Below, in pieces: positions 47,981 to 58,165 of a stretch of 64,000 nucleotides of DNA. Every line of letters starts with the position of its first letter. Positions within the stretch are counted from its first letter, which is position 1. The stretch comes from Fen-330 sp050008465 (GTDB lineage: Bacteria; Acidobacteriota; Terriglobia; Bryobacterales; Bryobacteraceae), in the NCBI GenBank assembly GCA_050008465.1, contig JBEKMO010000018.1:1-64000 (forward strand), read 5' to 3'. A program made the position numbers and the translations under genes. Under the pieces are notes generated by a model. It was not told the origin of the DNA. It did no database searches and worked only from the letters and a program-made list of their open reading frames with translations.

Positions 47981-49293
47981 GGTTTCGGCTCCTCAACCGG
48001 CCTTGGGAAACCATCCGCGCGGTAGGCGCGCGCTAGCACCTGGATGGGATGGATCGGCCGCGTCCCAATGGCCTGGCCGATCTGGATGGAAGCCAGCGGG
48101 CAATCGCTGGCGAAGGTGTCGGCCTCGGCGGAGGCCATGCCCTCGAAGGCCTTCTTCCCGGTCAGCATGGAGAGCGGGAAGAACTCCTTCTTCATCGCCC
48201 AGGTGCCGTCATGGCCCGAGCACTGCTCGACCATCTGGATGGCCGTGCCGGGGATCAGGCGCATCATATCGCGCGAGCGGTAGCCGATATTCTGCGCCCG
48301 CAGATGGCAGGGCAGCTGGTAGGCGACGCGCCCCGGCGACGAGCGGAACTCGCGGTTGAACTGCCCCTGCTGCTTGAGCTGGAACAGGTATTCGCACAGG
48401 TCCATCGCGGCCGCCGCCACCGCGCGCGCCTCGGGAGTCGAGACCAGCTCGGCGTATTCCTTGCGCAGCATGTAGGAGCAGGTCGGGTCGATGGCGAGCA
48501 CTTTTTTGCCCGCCTGCACGTGGGGGTAGAGCGACTCCACGTTCTGCCGCGCCAGGCGCTTGGCCAGTTCGATGTCGCCCACTTCGAGCGCCGGCATGCC
48601 GCAGCAGTTCTGTTTGGGGCAGGTGAGCGCGATGCCGTTCTTCGAGAACACCTCGACCGCATCCTGGCCGACTTCCGGAGCGTTGTAGTTCACCGAGCAG
48701 GTGAAGAACAGGACCGCCTTGGAGTCGTCGCCGGCGGGCGCCGGCCGCTTGCGGAACCAATCCTCGAAGGTCTCGCCGTGAAACTCCGGCAGCACCTTCT
48801 CGCGGTGAATACCCAGGGTCTTCTCCAGCCCAAAACGCAGCAGCGGCTGGCGGTTCGCCCAGTTGGCCAGGCCCGCGCACTTCCCCGCCATTCTGCCCAG
48901 GAACTCCGGCCGCGAGAGCACCCGCGACCGCAGGCTGCCTCCGCGCTCCTTGCGGCGCTGGGCGTTGGCGCGCATCATCAGCCGCGGAAAATCGAGCTGG
49001 AACTCGTGTTTGTCCTCGGGTGTGTAGGGGCACTTGACGTAGCAGATCTTGCACTGGAAACAGAGGTCGATGATGCGGTCGACCTCGGCTCGAGCGATCT
49101 GCCGCACGTCGCCGTCGTGCTTCTCGACGTCCTGGAACAGCTCGGGGAAACTCGGGCACAGGTTGAAGCACAGCCTGCACCCGTTGCAGATCTCGAAGGC
49201 GCGCTCGAGTTCCTGCCGAAGCCCCGCCGGGTCCCAGTAGACCGTGTCGTTGGGATAGTAGGACAGACCGGGAGTAGGAGAGCCCTTGATCAT
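47977..49293 (-). CDS. Soluble Fe-S protein, GlpC/HdrD-like (two 4Fe-4S and CCG domains)
   Basis: The 438-residue protein has two N-terminal [4Fe-4S] motifs (CNGCRLCFNLCPSF and CFQCKICYVKCPYT) and two CCG-type regions (FFTCSVNYNAPEVG with CCGMPAL; PCHLRAQNIG). It resembles the GlpC subunit of anaerobic glycerol-3-phosphate dehydrogenase, but no GlpA/B is present here. It is the middle gene of rubrerythrin - Fe-S - DUF3501 (gap 21 bp upstream, 4-bp overlap downstream), so it probably passes electrons to or from rubrerythrin. The start at 49293 has no strong ribosome site. Confidence 0.85.
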   Translation of the reverse strand: MIKGSPTPGLSYYPNDTVYWDPAGLRQELERAFEICNGCRLCFNLCPSFPELFQDVEKHDGDVRQIARAEVDRIIDLCFQCKICYVKCPYTPEDKHEFQLDFPRLMMRANAQRRKERGGSLRSRVLSRPEFLGRMAGKCAGLANWANRQPLLRFGLEKTLGIHREKVLPEFHGETFEDWFRKRPAPAGDDSKAVLFFTCSVNYNAPEVGQDAVEVFSKNGIALTCPKQNCCGMPALEVGDIELAKRLARQNVESLYPHVQAGKKVLAIDPTCSYMLRKEYAELVSTPEARAVAAAAMDLCEYLFQLKQQGQFNREFRSSPGRVAYQLPCHLRAQNIGYRSRDMMRLIPGTAIQMVEQCSGHDGTWAMKKEFFPLSMLTGKKAFEGMASAEADTFASDCPLASIQIGQAIGTRPIHPIQVLARAYRADGFPRPVEEPKP

Positions 49294-49314
49294 ACGGGGC
49301 CGGCCGTGAGCGCT

Positions 49315-49734
49315 TTACGCGAACGCCTTCAGGCCCTGGGTGAACCGGCCGGCGTGCGACTTCTCGGCCTTGGCCAGGGTCTCGAACCAATCGGCGATTT
49401 CGGCGAAGCCTTCCTCGCGCGCCGTCTTGGCCATGCCCGGATACATGTTGGTGTATTCGTGCGTTTCGCCGGCGATGGCGGATTCGAGATTGAGTGCCGT
49501 GTCGCCGATCGGCAGATCGGTGGCGGGGTCGCCCACTTCCTTCAGATAGTCCAGATGCCCGTGGGCGTGGCCGGTCTCTCCCTCGGCCGTGTCGCGGAAC
49601 AGGCCCGCTACGTCGGGATAGCCCTCGACATCGGCCCGCTTGGCGAAGTAGAGATAGCGCCGGTTCGCCTGGGCTTCGCCGGCGAACGCCGCCTTGAGAT
49701 TGTCGTGAGTCTTGGTGCCCTTGAGTGCTGCCAT
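49315..49734 (-). CDS. Rubrerythrin (diiron domain only)
   Basis: The 139-residue four-helix protein has the ferritin-like diiron ligands in paired E...ExxH motifs (AGEAQANRRYLYFA, AEGETGHAHGH, AGETHEYTNMY, KAEKSHAGRF). The C-terminal rubredoxin-like domain with CxxC pairs found in classic rubrerythrins is absent, so electrons must come from a partner, plausibly the adjacent Fe-S protein. Family members reduce peroxide. AGGAGGG lies 6 bases before the ATG. The gene is divergent from the M28 peptidase gene, with an 87-bp shared upstream region. Confidence 0.9.
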   Translation of the reverse strand: MAALKGTKTHDNLKAAFAGEAQANRRYLYFAKRADVEGYPDVAGLFRDTAEGETGHAHGHLDYLKEVGDPATDLPIGDTALNLESAIAGETHEYTNMYPGMAKTAREEGFAEIADWFETLAKAEKSHAGRFTQGLKAFA

Positions 49735-49821
49735 TACGTCCCTCCTAAGTATCGACTCCTATTATCTCCGATCCCCGGCCTCGGTGTGCGAGTAGCACGT
49801 GTTATCCTTTGTGTGCACGCC

Positions 49822-51426
49822 ATGAAAAGAAAAACCCTGCTGTTGCTGATTGCAGTTTGTCTGCCCATCGTGCTCCTGGCCCAGGAGCAGGTGGACCTGG
49901 CCGTCGCCAACCGGATCAAGGCCGAGGCGTTTCAGAACTCCAAGGTCATGGACCACGCGTTCTCCCTCACCGACCTCTACGGCCCGCGATTGGCCGACTC
50001 GCCCGGCTATCTGAAGGCCGCCGAATGGGCCGTCAAGACCCTCAAGGGCTGGGGCCTGGAGGACGCCAAGCTCGAAAAATGGGGGACCTTCGGGCGCACT
50101 TGGTCCTATAGCCGATTCGCCATCCATATGCTCGAGCCGCAGCAGACGTCGCTGATCGGCGTTCCGTTGGCCTGGTCACCCGGGACCGACGGGGCGGTGA
50201 CGGGCGAAGTCGTCCTGGCGCCAATCCGTACCGTCGAGGACTGCGAGAAGTACAAAGGCAAGTTGAAGGGCAAGTTCGTGATGCTGGAATCGCCGCGCGA
50301 GCTGACCCTGCACCTGGAGCCTGACGCCAAGCGCCTCACCGACGCCGACCTGGCACAGACCGCGCAGGCGCCGGAACCCGGTCAGCAGCCCTTCGGCCCA
50401 CGGCGCCCCGGCGGCCCGGGCGGCCCCGGTGGCCCCGGGCCGCGCAATATGGAGGAGGCCCGCCAGTTCCGGAACAAGCTGAGCCAGTTCCTGAAGGAGG
50501 AGGGCGTGCTGGCGGCGATCTCGGCGGGTTCGATGGGCGACGACGGTACGATATTCGCCGCGGGGGCCGGATCGCGCGAGGCCAAGGACCCGCTGCCGCC
50601 CACCAGCATCGCGCTGGCTTCCGAGCACTACAACCGCATCGCGCGGCTGCTCGAGAAGAACGTCGTCGTCCGCCTGGAGCTCGAAGTGAAAGCTCAGTTC
50701 CACGGGGACGCGATGGACGGAGTGAACGTCATCGCCAACCTGCCCGGCGGAAAAAAGAAGGGCGAGATCGTGATGATCGGCGCGCACCTGGACTCCTGGC
50801 AGGCCGGCACCGGCGCCACCGACAACGGGGCCGGTTGCGTAGTGATGATGGAAGTGGTGCGCATCCTGGCCGCGCTGGACCTGAAGATGGACCGCACCGT
50901 CCGCATCGGCCTGTGGGACGCCGAAGAGGAGGGCCTCGTCGGCTCGCGGGAATACGTCAAGGAACACTTCGCCGACCGCGAGACGATGGCCCTCAAGCCC
51001 GAGCACTCGAAGCTCTCCGGCTACTTCAACTTCGACAACGGGAGCGGCAAGATCCGCGGTGTGTACCTTCAGGGGAACGATATGATGCGGCCGATCTTCG
51101 AGGCCTGGCTGGCGCCGTTCAAAGACCTGGGCGCCACTACCATCACCATTCGCAACACCGGCGGCACCGATCACCAGTCCTTCGACGCGGTGGGCCTGCC
51201 CGGCTTCCAGTTCATCCAGGACCCGCTGGACTACATGTCGCGCACGCACCACTCCAACATGGACACCTACGACCGCCTCCAGAAGGGCGACCTGATGCAG
51301 GCCTCGGCCATCATCGCGTCGCTGGTCTACGACGCTGCCACGCGCCCCGAGATGCTGCCACGCAAGCCGCTGCCCAAGCCCCAGCCCCGTCGCGAAGAGA
51401 AGAAAGAAGAGCCGAAGAAGAACTGA
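49822..51426 (+). CDS. Secreted M28-family zinc aminopeptidase-like protein
   Basis: The 534-residue protein has a signal peptide (LLLLIAVCLPIVLLAQ). A PA-like insert spans about 110-290 and includes a Gly/Pro-rich loop (194-207). The M28 core has all five expected metal ligands: H322 (GAHLDSW), D334 (GATDNGAG), E369 (DAEEEG), D405 (NFDNGSG) and H477 (THHSNMDTYD). The extreme C-terminus is Lys/Glu/Pro-rich. I chose the ATG that starts the signal peptide; no ribosome site is evident, and a GTG 9 bases upstream is possible. It should cleave peptides in the periplasm. It lies upstream of the arginine operon but is separated from it by a regulated promoter. Confidence 0.87.
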   Translation: MKRKTLLLLIAVCLPIVLLAQEQVDLAVANRIKAEAFQNSKVMDHAFSLTDLYGPRLADSPGYLKAAEWAVKTLKGWGLEDAKLEKWGTFGRTWSYSRFAIHMLEPQQTSLIGVPLAWSPGTDGAVTGEVVLAPIRTVEDCEKYKGKLKGKFVMLESPRELTLHLEPDAKRLTDADLAQTAQAPEPGQQPFGPRRPGGPGGPGGPGPRNMEEARQFRNKLSQFLKEEGVLAAISAGSMGDDGTIFAAGAGSREAKDPLPPTSIALASEHYNRIARLLEKNVVVRLELEVKAQFHGDAMDGVNVIANLPGGKKKGEIVMIGAHLDSWQAGTGATDNGAGCVVMMEVVRILAALDLKMDRTVRIGLWDAEEEGLVGSREYVKEHFADRETMALKPEHSKLSGYFNFDNGSGKIRGVYLQGNDMMRPIFEAWLAPFKDLGATTITIRNTGGTDHQSFDAVGLPGFQFIQDPLDYMSRTHHSNMDTYDRLQKGDLMQASAIIASLVYDAATRPEMLPRKPLPKPQPRREEKKEEPKKN

Positions 51427-51465
51427 GAGTCAGGACCCGAAGCCGGGCTTGACTCCGCCGCCGCG

Positions 51466-51503
51466 AATGTGTAATTATTCATTAGAGTGAATAATAATTC
51501 ACT
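51466..51503 (+). promoter_or_regulatory. Tandem ARG boxes in front of argF
   Basis: Two 18-bp sites fit the ArgR box: AATGTGTAATTATTCATT (51466-51483) and AGTGAATAATAATTCACT (51486-51503), spaced 2 bp. The second is nearly a perfect palindrome. Paired boxes about one DNA turn apart are the usual ArgR hexamer target. A possible -35 (TTGACT, 51449-51454) places box 1 over the -10 region. AAAGGAGGA for argF follows directly. The ArgR encoded at the end of this operon is the likely ligand-dependent repressor. Confidence 0.75.
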
Positions 51504-51523
51504 CGCCAAAGGAGGAGTCTACC

Positions 51524-52468
51524 GTGCACGGCGGCGCGTCCGCGGATTCAATTCTCAAGATTTCGGCCCAGGATGTCACCGGCGATCTGGACCTGTCGAG
51601 TGACGAGGTCACATCCCTGTTGGAGCTTGCCGGCCAGGTGAAAGCCGCGCCCGCGCGCTACGCCGATGCGCTCAGCGGCCGTTCCCTGAGCCTGCTGTTT
51701 GAGAAGCCCTCGCTGCGCACCCGCGTCACCTTCGAGGTGGCCATCAAGCAGTTGGGCGGCCACTCGGTCTTCACGAACGGCCCGATCGGCGAGCGCGAGC
51801 CGGTGAAGGACGTGGCGCGCAATTTGGACCGCTGGACGCAGGGGATTGTCGCCCGGGTGTTCTCGCAGAGCACGATTCTGGAACTGGCGCGCTGGTCCAG
51901 TGTGCCCGTGATCAATGCCCTGAGCGACCTGTACCATCCCTGCCAGGCGCTGGCGGACGTCATGACCCTGCGGGAGCATTTTGGCGGGCTGCGCGGGCTG
52001 AAGGTGGCGTTTGTGGGCGATGGCAACAACGTGGCCCACTCGCTGATGCTCTCCACGGTGCGGTTGGGAGCCAGTTTCACCATTGCCACTCCCGCGGGCT
52101 TCGGGCCGAATCCGGACATTGTGAACCAGGTCGAGGGCCTGGCTGCAACCTCCGGCTCGAGCCTGCTGATCACGACGGATCCCCAAGAGGCGGTCGCCGG
52201 CGCCAATGCGGTCTACACCGATGTCTGGACCAGCATGGGAAGCGAGTGCGAGGCCGAGCGCAGGCGGATGGCTTTTTCCAAGTATCAGGTGAACGAGAGC
52301 CTGTTCGCGCTGGCCGCCCCCGATGCGATCTTTATGCATTGCCTGCCGGCGCATCGCGGGGAGGAGGTCACCGACGAGGTCATCGAGTCGGCCCAGTCGG
52401 TGGTTTTCGATCAGGCCGAGAACCGGCTGCACGCGCAGAAGGCCTTGTTGTTGATGGTTGTGGAGTGA
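51524..52468 (+). CDS. argF: Ornithine carbamoyltransferase
   Basis: The 314-residue enzyme starts at GTG with AAAGGAGGA about 9 bases upstream. The carbamoyl-phosphate site (FEKPSLRTRVTFE) and the ornithine-binding HCLPAHRGEEV motif are intact, as is the DLYHPCQALAD segment. It makes citrulline from ornithine and carbamoyl phosphate. It is the first gene of argF-argG-argH-argR and lies behind two ARG boxes. Slightly divergent N-acetylornithine transcarbamylases exist, but the motifs favour ordinary ArgF. Confidence 0.9.
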   Translation: MHGGASADSILKISAQDVTGDLDLSSDEVTSLLELAGQVKAAPARYADALSGRSLSLLFEKPSLRTRVTFEVAIKQLGGHSVFTNGPIGEREPVKDVARNLDRWTQGIVARVFSQSTILELARWSSVPVINALSDLYHPCQALADVMTLREHFGGLRGLKVAFVGDGNNVAHSLMLSTVRLGASFTIATPAGFGPNPDIVNQVEGLAATSGSSLLITTDPQEAVAGANAVYTDVWTSMGSECEAERRRMAFSKYQVNESLFALAAPDAIFMHCLPAHRGEEVTDEVIESAQSVVFDQAENRLHAQKALLLMVVE

Positions 52469-52548
52469 CCGCTCCCTTGCGGTCGCGGCTCGGACCGGAG
52501 ACTGAACCGCGCGCGTAAGCGAGCGGTAGCGTGATACACGAGCTTGCT

Positions 52549-53753
<1,205 letters not shown>

Positions 53754-53757
<4 letters not shown>

Positions 53758-55142
53758 AACTCTGGGGTGGGCGGTTCGAGCACGGTCCCTCGGAGATCTT
53801 CGAGCGTTTCTCCGGCTCGCTGGATTTCGATCGGCGTCTGATCGAGGCGGACATCCGCGGCTCGCAGGCGTTTGCGCGGGCGCTGGAGCGGGTGGGAATC
53901 CTCAACGCGGAAGAATGCCGAAGGCTGGTCGAGGCGTTCGAGGCGATGGCCGCGGAAGCCCAGCGGCCGGAGTTCTTCGCGGGCGCTTCCGACGAGGACG
54001 TCCACACGCTAGTGATCCGCAAGCTTCGGGAGCGCGTGGGCGCGCTGGCGGAGAAGGTCCACACCGGGCGCAGCCGCAACGAGCAGGTGTCGCTCGATAC
54101 GCGGTTGTGGCTGCGCGGGGAGATCGACGCGATCGGAACGCGCCTGGCGAAACTGATGCAGGCGCTGGTCGATCTCGCCGCCCGTTATCCGGACGCCGTC
54201 ATCCCCGGCTACACGCACCTGCGGCGGGCCCAGGCGGTGCTCTGGCCGCACTACCTGCTGGCCTACTTCGAAATGTTCGCGCGCGATTGGGAGCGGCTGC
54301 GGCAGACGCGCGAGCGCGTGAACCTGATGCCGCTCGGCTCCGGCGCGCTGGCTGGCAGCGGTTTCCCGTTCGACCGCGAGGCGCTGGCGCGCGACCTCGG
54401 TTTCGACGGCCTCACGCGCAACAGCATGGACGTGGCGGCCGACCGCGACTTCGTCCTCGATTTCCTGTATGCCGCCTCGCTGGCGATGGTGCATCTGAGC
54501 CGGCTGGCCGAGGACTGGATCCTGTATTCGAGCGAGGAATTCGGCTGGCTGGAACTGGGCGACGAAGTCACCAGCGGGTCGAGCTTGATGCCGCAGAAGA
54601 AGAACCCCGATTCGCTGGAGCTGATCCGTGGCGCCTGCGGCCGCGTGTTCGCCAGCCTCAGCTCGCTGTTCATGACCATGAAGGGCTTGCCGCTTACCTA
54701 CAACCGCGATATGCAGGAAGACAAAGAGCCGCTGTTCGAGGCGGCGGACAAGCTGAGCGGCGCGCTGGAGATGGCGCGGGCGGTGGTGGAATCGGTCCGG
54801 CTCGATCCCGAGAAGCCGGCGCTAGCCGCCGCTGAGAGCTGGGTGGTGGCCACCGACCTGGCCGAGGCGCTGGCGCGCGCTGGAACGCCCTTTCACCGCG
54901 CCCACCAGATCGTCGGGCGGCTGGTCGTAGAGAGCCTCCGCCAGGGCCGTAGGCCGGCCGATTGGACCCCGGCTGCGCTGGCCGCGTTCGCTCCGGAATT
55001 CACGCCTGGGATGGCGCGCCTGCTCGACCCGCGCGAGGGGCTGAAGACGCGCGAGATCGCTGGGGGCACCGGCCCCGCGGCGGTCGCTGAGGCGCTGGCC
55101 GAGGCTGGCGAGCGCCTGGAGAAAATGCGAGCGGCGTCATGA
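53754..55142 (+). CDS. argH: Argininosuccinate lyase
   Basis: The 462-residue enzyme of the fumarase/aspartase superfamily carries the signature GSSLMPQKKNPDSLEL with the catalytic Ser, plus HTGRSRNEQVSLDTRLW and GYTHLRRAQ with the general-base region. It cleaves argininosuccinate to arginine and fumarate. The start overlaps the argG stop and the stop overlaps the argR start (both ATGA), so three genes are translationally coupled. Confidence 0.93.
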
Positions 55143-55570
55143 AAAAGAGCTACCGCCAGGGACAAATCCTCAAGCTGATCCACGGCCGCCGCATCCACAC
55201 GCAGGAGGAGCTGGCGCACGCGCTCAAACAGACCGGCATCTCCGCCACCCAGGTCACGCTCTCGCGCGATATTCACGAGCTACGCCTCGCCAAGACCTCC
55301 GAGGGGTACCGTCAACTCGCGCAGGAGCCGGCCGGGCCGGGCTTCGCCCTGCTGGCCGCGGAATTCGTTCAGGACGTGCGCGTGGCGCAGAACCTGGTAG
55401 TGCTGAGAACCTCGCCCGGCAACGCCAACACCGTGGCCGCCGGGCTGGACCGCGAGGAGTGGCCCGAAGTGGTGGGCACGCTGGCGGGCGACGACACCGT
55501 CCTGGTCGTGTTGCCGGATTGCGCCACCGCCGAAACCGTCCGCAGGCGCCTGCTCGAGATCCTGGCTTGA
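55139..55570 (+). CDS. argR: Arginine repressor ArgR
   Basis: The 143-residue protein has the ArgR winged helix (QGQILKLIHGRRIHTQEEL, TQVTLSRDIHELRLAK) and the C-terminal hexamerisation/arginine-binding domain (TSPGNANTVAAGLD, GTLAGDDTVLVV) with the GDDT motif. It overlaps argH by 4 bp and so is produced with the enzymes it should control through the ARG boxes at 51466-51503. The other arginine genes (argA/J, B, C, D) are not in this window. Confidence 0.92.
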   Translation: MKKSYRQGQILKLIHGRRIHTQEELAHALKQTGISATQVTLSRDIHELRLAKTSEGYRQLAQEPAGPGFALLAAEFVQDVRVAQNLVVLRTSPGNANTVAAGLDREEWPEVVGTLAGDDTVLVVLPDCATAETVRRRLLEILA

Positions 55571-55712
55571 TCGAGCCGCGAATGAACGCGAGTGAAAATG
55601 TCTAGGAGCGGACGCTCCTGAAGGAACTGGTCCTCAATGGGTGTTCGTCAGGAGGGCCGCCAAGCCATGGCGACAAAGTACCCCGCGGACCGGTGATTTC
55701 GGAAGCTGTGTT

Positions 55713-56183
55713 TCACTCCCACCGGATGGGGGGTTCCCGGAATACTTCAGCAAGCTGGTTCAGTTCATGGCGCACAGCACCCCATTCACGCTGAACTTCG
55801 CTGCGCAGCCGATGCCGGGCCATAGTGCGCTGGATGTCCTGGCCCGCCAAGATCGCCACACGCAGATTCCGGCGGGAGCGCTCGAAATCGCGGTCGGCAT
55901 TCCATGATTCACGCAAGCGATTGGCGGCATGTTCCAGCCTGGAAGCATCACGATCGAGTACGTCTTCGCGGCGGGTCCCATCCAATCGGCTATGCTCAAG
56001 AGCCCGGTGCAGGGCGCCCTTGAATTCATTCGTCCTGCGTTCCAAATCGGCGATGGTGCCCGCGACCCGTCCACGCCGCTCGTCTGGATCGCGTCGATCC
56101 CGATCTCTCGGATAGCCTTGGGCATTCAGCCCTACTGGCAGCAGAAGCGCCGCTGCGATGGCAACTACCCCGAACGTTTTCAT
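55713..56183 (-). CDS. Secreted helical protein of unknown function
   Basis: The 156-residue protein has a signal peptide (TFGVVAIAAALLLPVGLNAQ), then an Arg/Asp-rich stretch (YPRDRDRRDPDERRGR). Its ~110-residue mature part is all-helical and charged, with no Cys (IADLERRTNEFKGALHRALE, AVRHELNQLAEVF). AAGGAG sits 5 bases before the ATG. A promoter-like TATAAT is 76 bases upstream. I cannot name a family; coiled-coil periplasmic proteins of this kind often respond to envelope stress. Confidence 0.6.
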   Translation of the reverse strand: MKTFGVVAIAAALLLPVGLNAQGYPRDRDRRDPDERRGRVAGTIADLERRTNEFKGALHRALEHSRLDGTRREDVLDRDASRLEHAANRLRESWNADRDFERSRRNLRVAILAGQDIQRTMARHRLRSEVQREWGAVRHELNQLAEVFREPPIRWE

Positions 56184-56258
56184 TGCGTCTCCTTGCGCCT
56201 ATTCCTAGGAATCTCGACTCAACCAGGATCTCCGTTTTCGACTCCCGGCTGCGATAGA

Positions 56259-56264
56259 ATTATA
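56259..56264 (-). promoter_or_regulatory. Probable -10 box for the secreted helical protein
   Basis: TATAAT on the minus strand, preceded by TCGACA at 20 bp or ACACAA at 17 bp as weak -35 candidates. Transcription would start about 70 bases before the ATG at 56183. Confidence 0.4.
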
Positions 56265-56448
56265 CACCTGCCTGCCTCTGTTTGTGTCGAGTTTGTGAGT
56301 TCTGGCGCCCCCAAGTGCCCCCGAGAGGGCCAGTGTGGTTCCTTCCAAGGACCCGACGCCAAGGAGCCAGGCCTTTTCGATAAATTCCACTGACACCTCG
56401 GCGTCCGCGCCTGCTCCTTCGCCAGATTCTCACCGGCCGCAGTACGTT

Positions 56449-56640
56449 CTACCCGGTCGGCACGGGCAGTGCCGTAATCCGCCGCAACATGCCTCCAAAC
56501 AGCCGCCGCCACAGATTCCCCAGGTTGCAGGCGAGCACGCTCAGCCACAGGCGCACCGCATTGGAGCGGAAGCGATGGCAGGACAAGCGGGTCGTCTTGA
56601 CGGTCTGTCTGCCTTCTTTCACCTGCGGGCTTCAGGACTG
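56449..56640 (-). pseudogene. IS1380-family transposase remnant (C-terminal)
   Basis: In one minus-strand frame, KEGRQTVKTTRLSCHRFRSN and VRLWLSVLACNLGNLWRRLF match the conserved C-terminal part of IS1380/IS4-type transposases (VRL.LSV.AYNLGNLWRRL). The frame then diverges and stops at 56449. Nothing of the catalytic core remains. The flanks (56184-56448) hold the promoter of the preceding gene and no other gene I can support. Confidence 0.65.
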
Positions 56641-56683
56641 AAGATAGCGTTGCTTGTGAATTCGCGTTCATTCGCGGCCGAAA

Positions 56684-58165
56684 CTACTCGAAGACCTTTT
56701 CCACCGGCAGGATGCGTACGGCATCCGGCTTGAGATCAATGGTCCAGCGCTCGACGATCTTGTCCTCCTCCAGCACCTCCGACGGCTTGGGCGAGTTGTA
56801 GGTCATCGGCGACGGGGCCCCATCGAGGAATTTCTTCTTCAGCTCCTCGCAGTTCTTGGCCACCACGACGATATCGAGACCCGCGGCGCCCAGGTGATTG
56901 CGGATGGCCCGGTTCACGTCCTCTCGCGTCAGCCTGGCCAAGCTGTTCTTGAGATAACTGTTGTAATCGGGAATGCCGTAGTACCGGCTGTCGATGGCGT
57001 AGCCGAGTTCGGCGCGCTTAGTCTTGGTCAGCAGGTTGACGTATTTGCCGAGGAAGGTGCGCGTGCGCCGGAAGGCTTCCTCGCTCAGCCCCTCCTTGAC
57101 GAACTTGTCGAATTCGTAGAGCGCCAGGCGCAGGGCAAAGTGCGCCGTCGGCGGCTCCACCGGCCGGATCCAGATCTGGAAGATCTGCTGCCGGCGCGCC
57201 AGGTTCGGGTCGGGCTCGAACTGGAACATGCCGCGCGGGAAATACTCGATGTAGGCGTAGTCGCCGTAATTGAGGCCGCGGGCCTGCCGCAGGCGCTCGT
57301 AAAGGCGGCCGCCGCTCAGGCGGTGCTGGCCGAGGTAGGACTGCGCCACCAGCAGCGCCGGGTAGTCCGGGTCGCCCCGCGTCACGCCGAGCGGGAAACC
57401 GATCGAGTAGGCTACCGAGCGTGTGTTCTTCTCGACTAGCGTCATCTGAATGCCGCGGATGGGCTTGGGCGTCGGCAGGCTGAGCGCCGCGGGCGGCCCG
57501 GCGGGGAGCTTCGAGAAATCCTTCTTCACCTGGTTCAGAAAGGCTTCGGGATAGCCGCCGGCCAGGCCGATGATCAGGTTCGCCTGGGTAAACTGCGTGC
57601 GATAGAACGCCTGCAAATCGGCGACGGTCATCTTCTCCAGAGCGGAAATCGCGCCGATGTTCTCGTGGCCGTATGGATGGCCGGCGTAGATCTCGTTGTA
57701 CAGGACCTCCTTGCCCAGCTCCTCGTCGTTGTTGCCGCCGAGCGAGACCCGCAGGTAGTTGACGGCGTCGTCGCGCAGCCGGTTGAAATCGTCCTGCCGC
57801 CAGCCGGGGTCGAGCAGCATGGCGCGGAAGATCTTGTAGAACGCCTGCAAGTTGTCGACGTGCGTCGTGCCGGAGAAGGTGATCATCTCCTTGTCGACCT
57901 GCTGGGAGACCGAGGTCGCCATCGGAAACATGGCGTCGACGATCTGCTTGTACGTCATCTCGCGCGTGCCGCCCTGGGCCAGGATGGCCGCGGTGAGCGC
58001 CGCCACGCCGGGTTTGTCCGCCGGGTCGGAAGCCGAGCCGGTCAGGAACACGAAGCGGAAGGTGACCAGCGGCGACTGGCTAGGCAGCGCGACCACTTTC
58101 GGCCCTGCGGCCGCCCACAGGCTCGAGCTCATGATGAGCAATGTCGGAATCCATGCGGTCTTCAT
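56684..58165 (-). CDS. Inactive M16-family peptidase subunit (no HxxEH)
   Basis: The 493-residue exported protein (signal peptide WIPTLLIMSSSLWAAAGP) has the two-domain M16 fold. Where active members have HxxEH, the sequence reads KPGVAALTAAILAQGG, so the zinc site is absent. The C-terminal half carries the R/Y substrate-binding motif (GLNYGDYAYIEYFPRG). Its ATG overlaps the TGA of the upstream M16 gene (58162-58165). In bacterial M16B proteins such an inactive subunit pairs with an active one, which is encoded next door. Confidence 0.85.
   Translation of the reverse strand: MKTAWIPTLLIMSSSLWAAAGPKVVALPSQSPLVTFRFVFLTGSASDPADKPGVAALTAAILAQGGTREMTYKQIVDAMFPMATSVSQQVDKEMITFSGTTHVDNLQAFYKIFRAMLLDPGWRQDDFNRLRDDAVNYLRVSLGGNNDEELGKEVLYNEIYAGHPYGHENIGAISALEKMTVADLQAFYRTQFTQANLIIGLAGGYPEAFLNQVKKDFSKLPAGPPAALSLPTPKPIRGIQMTLVEKNTRSVAYSIGFPLGVTRGDPDYPALLVAQSYLGQHRLSGGRLYERLRQARGLNYGDYAYIEYFPRGMFQFEPDPNLARRQQIFQIWIRPVEPPTAHFALRLALYEFDKFVKEGLSEEAFRRTRTFLGKYVNLLTKTKRAELGYAIDSRYYGIPDYNSYLKNSLARLTREDVNRAIRNHLGAAGLDIVVVAKNCEELKKKFLDGAPSPMTYNSPKPSEVLEEDKIVERWTIDLKPDAVRILPVEKVFE

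Noticed and set aside
48049..49821. Long N-terminal extension in frame with the M28 peptidase
   Set aside because: It runs antisense through the rubrerythrin and Fe-S genes; the signal peptide at 49822 marks the true start.
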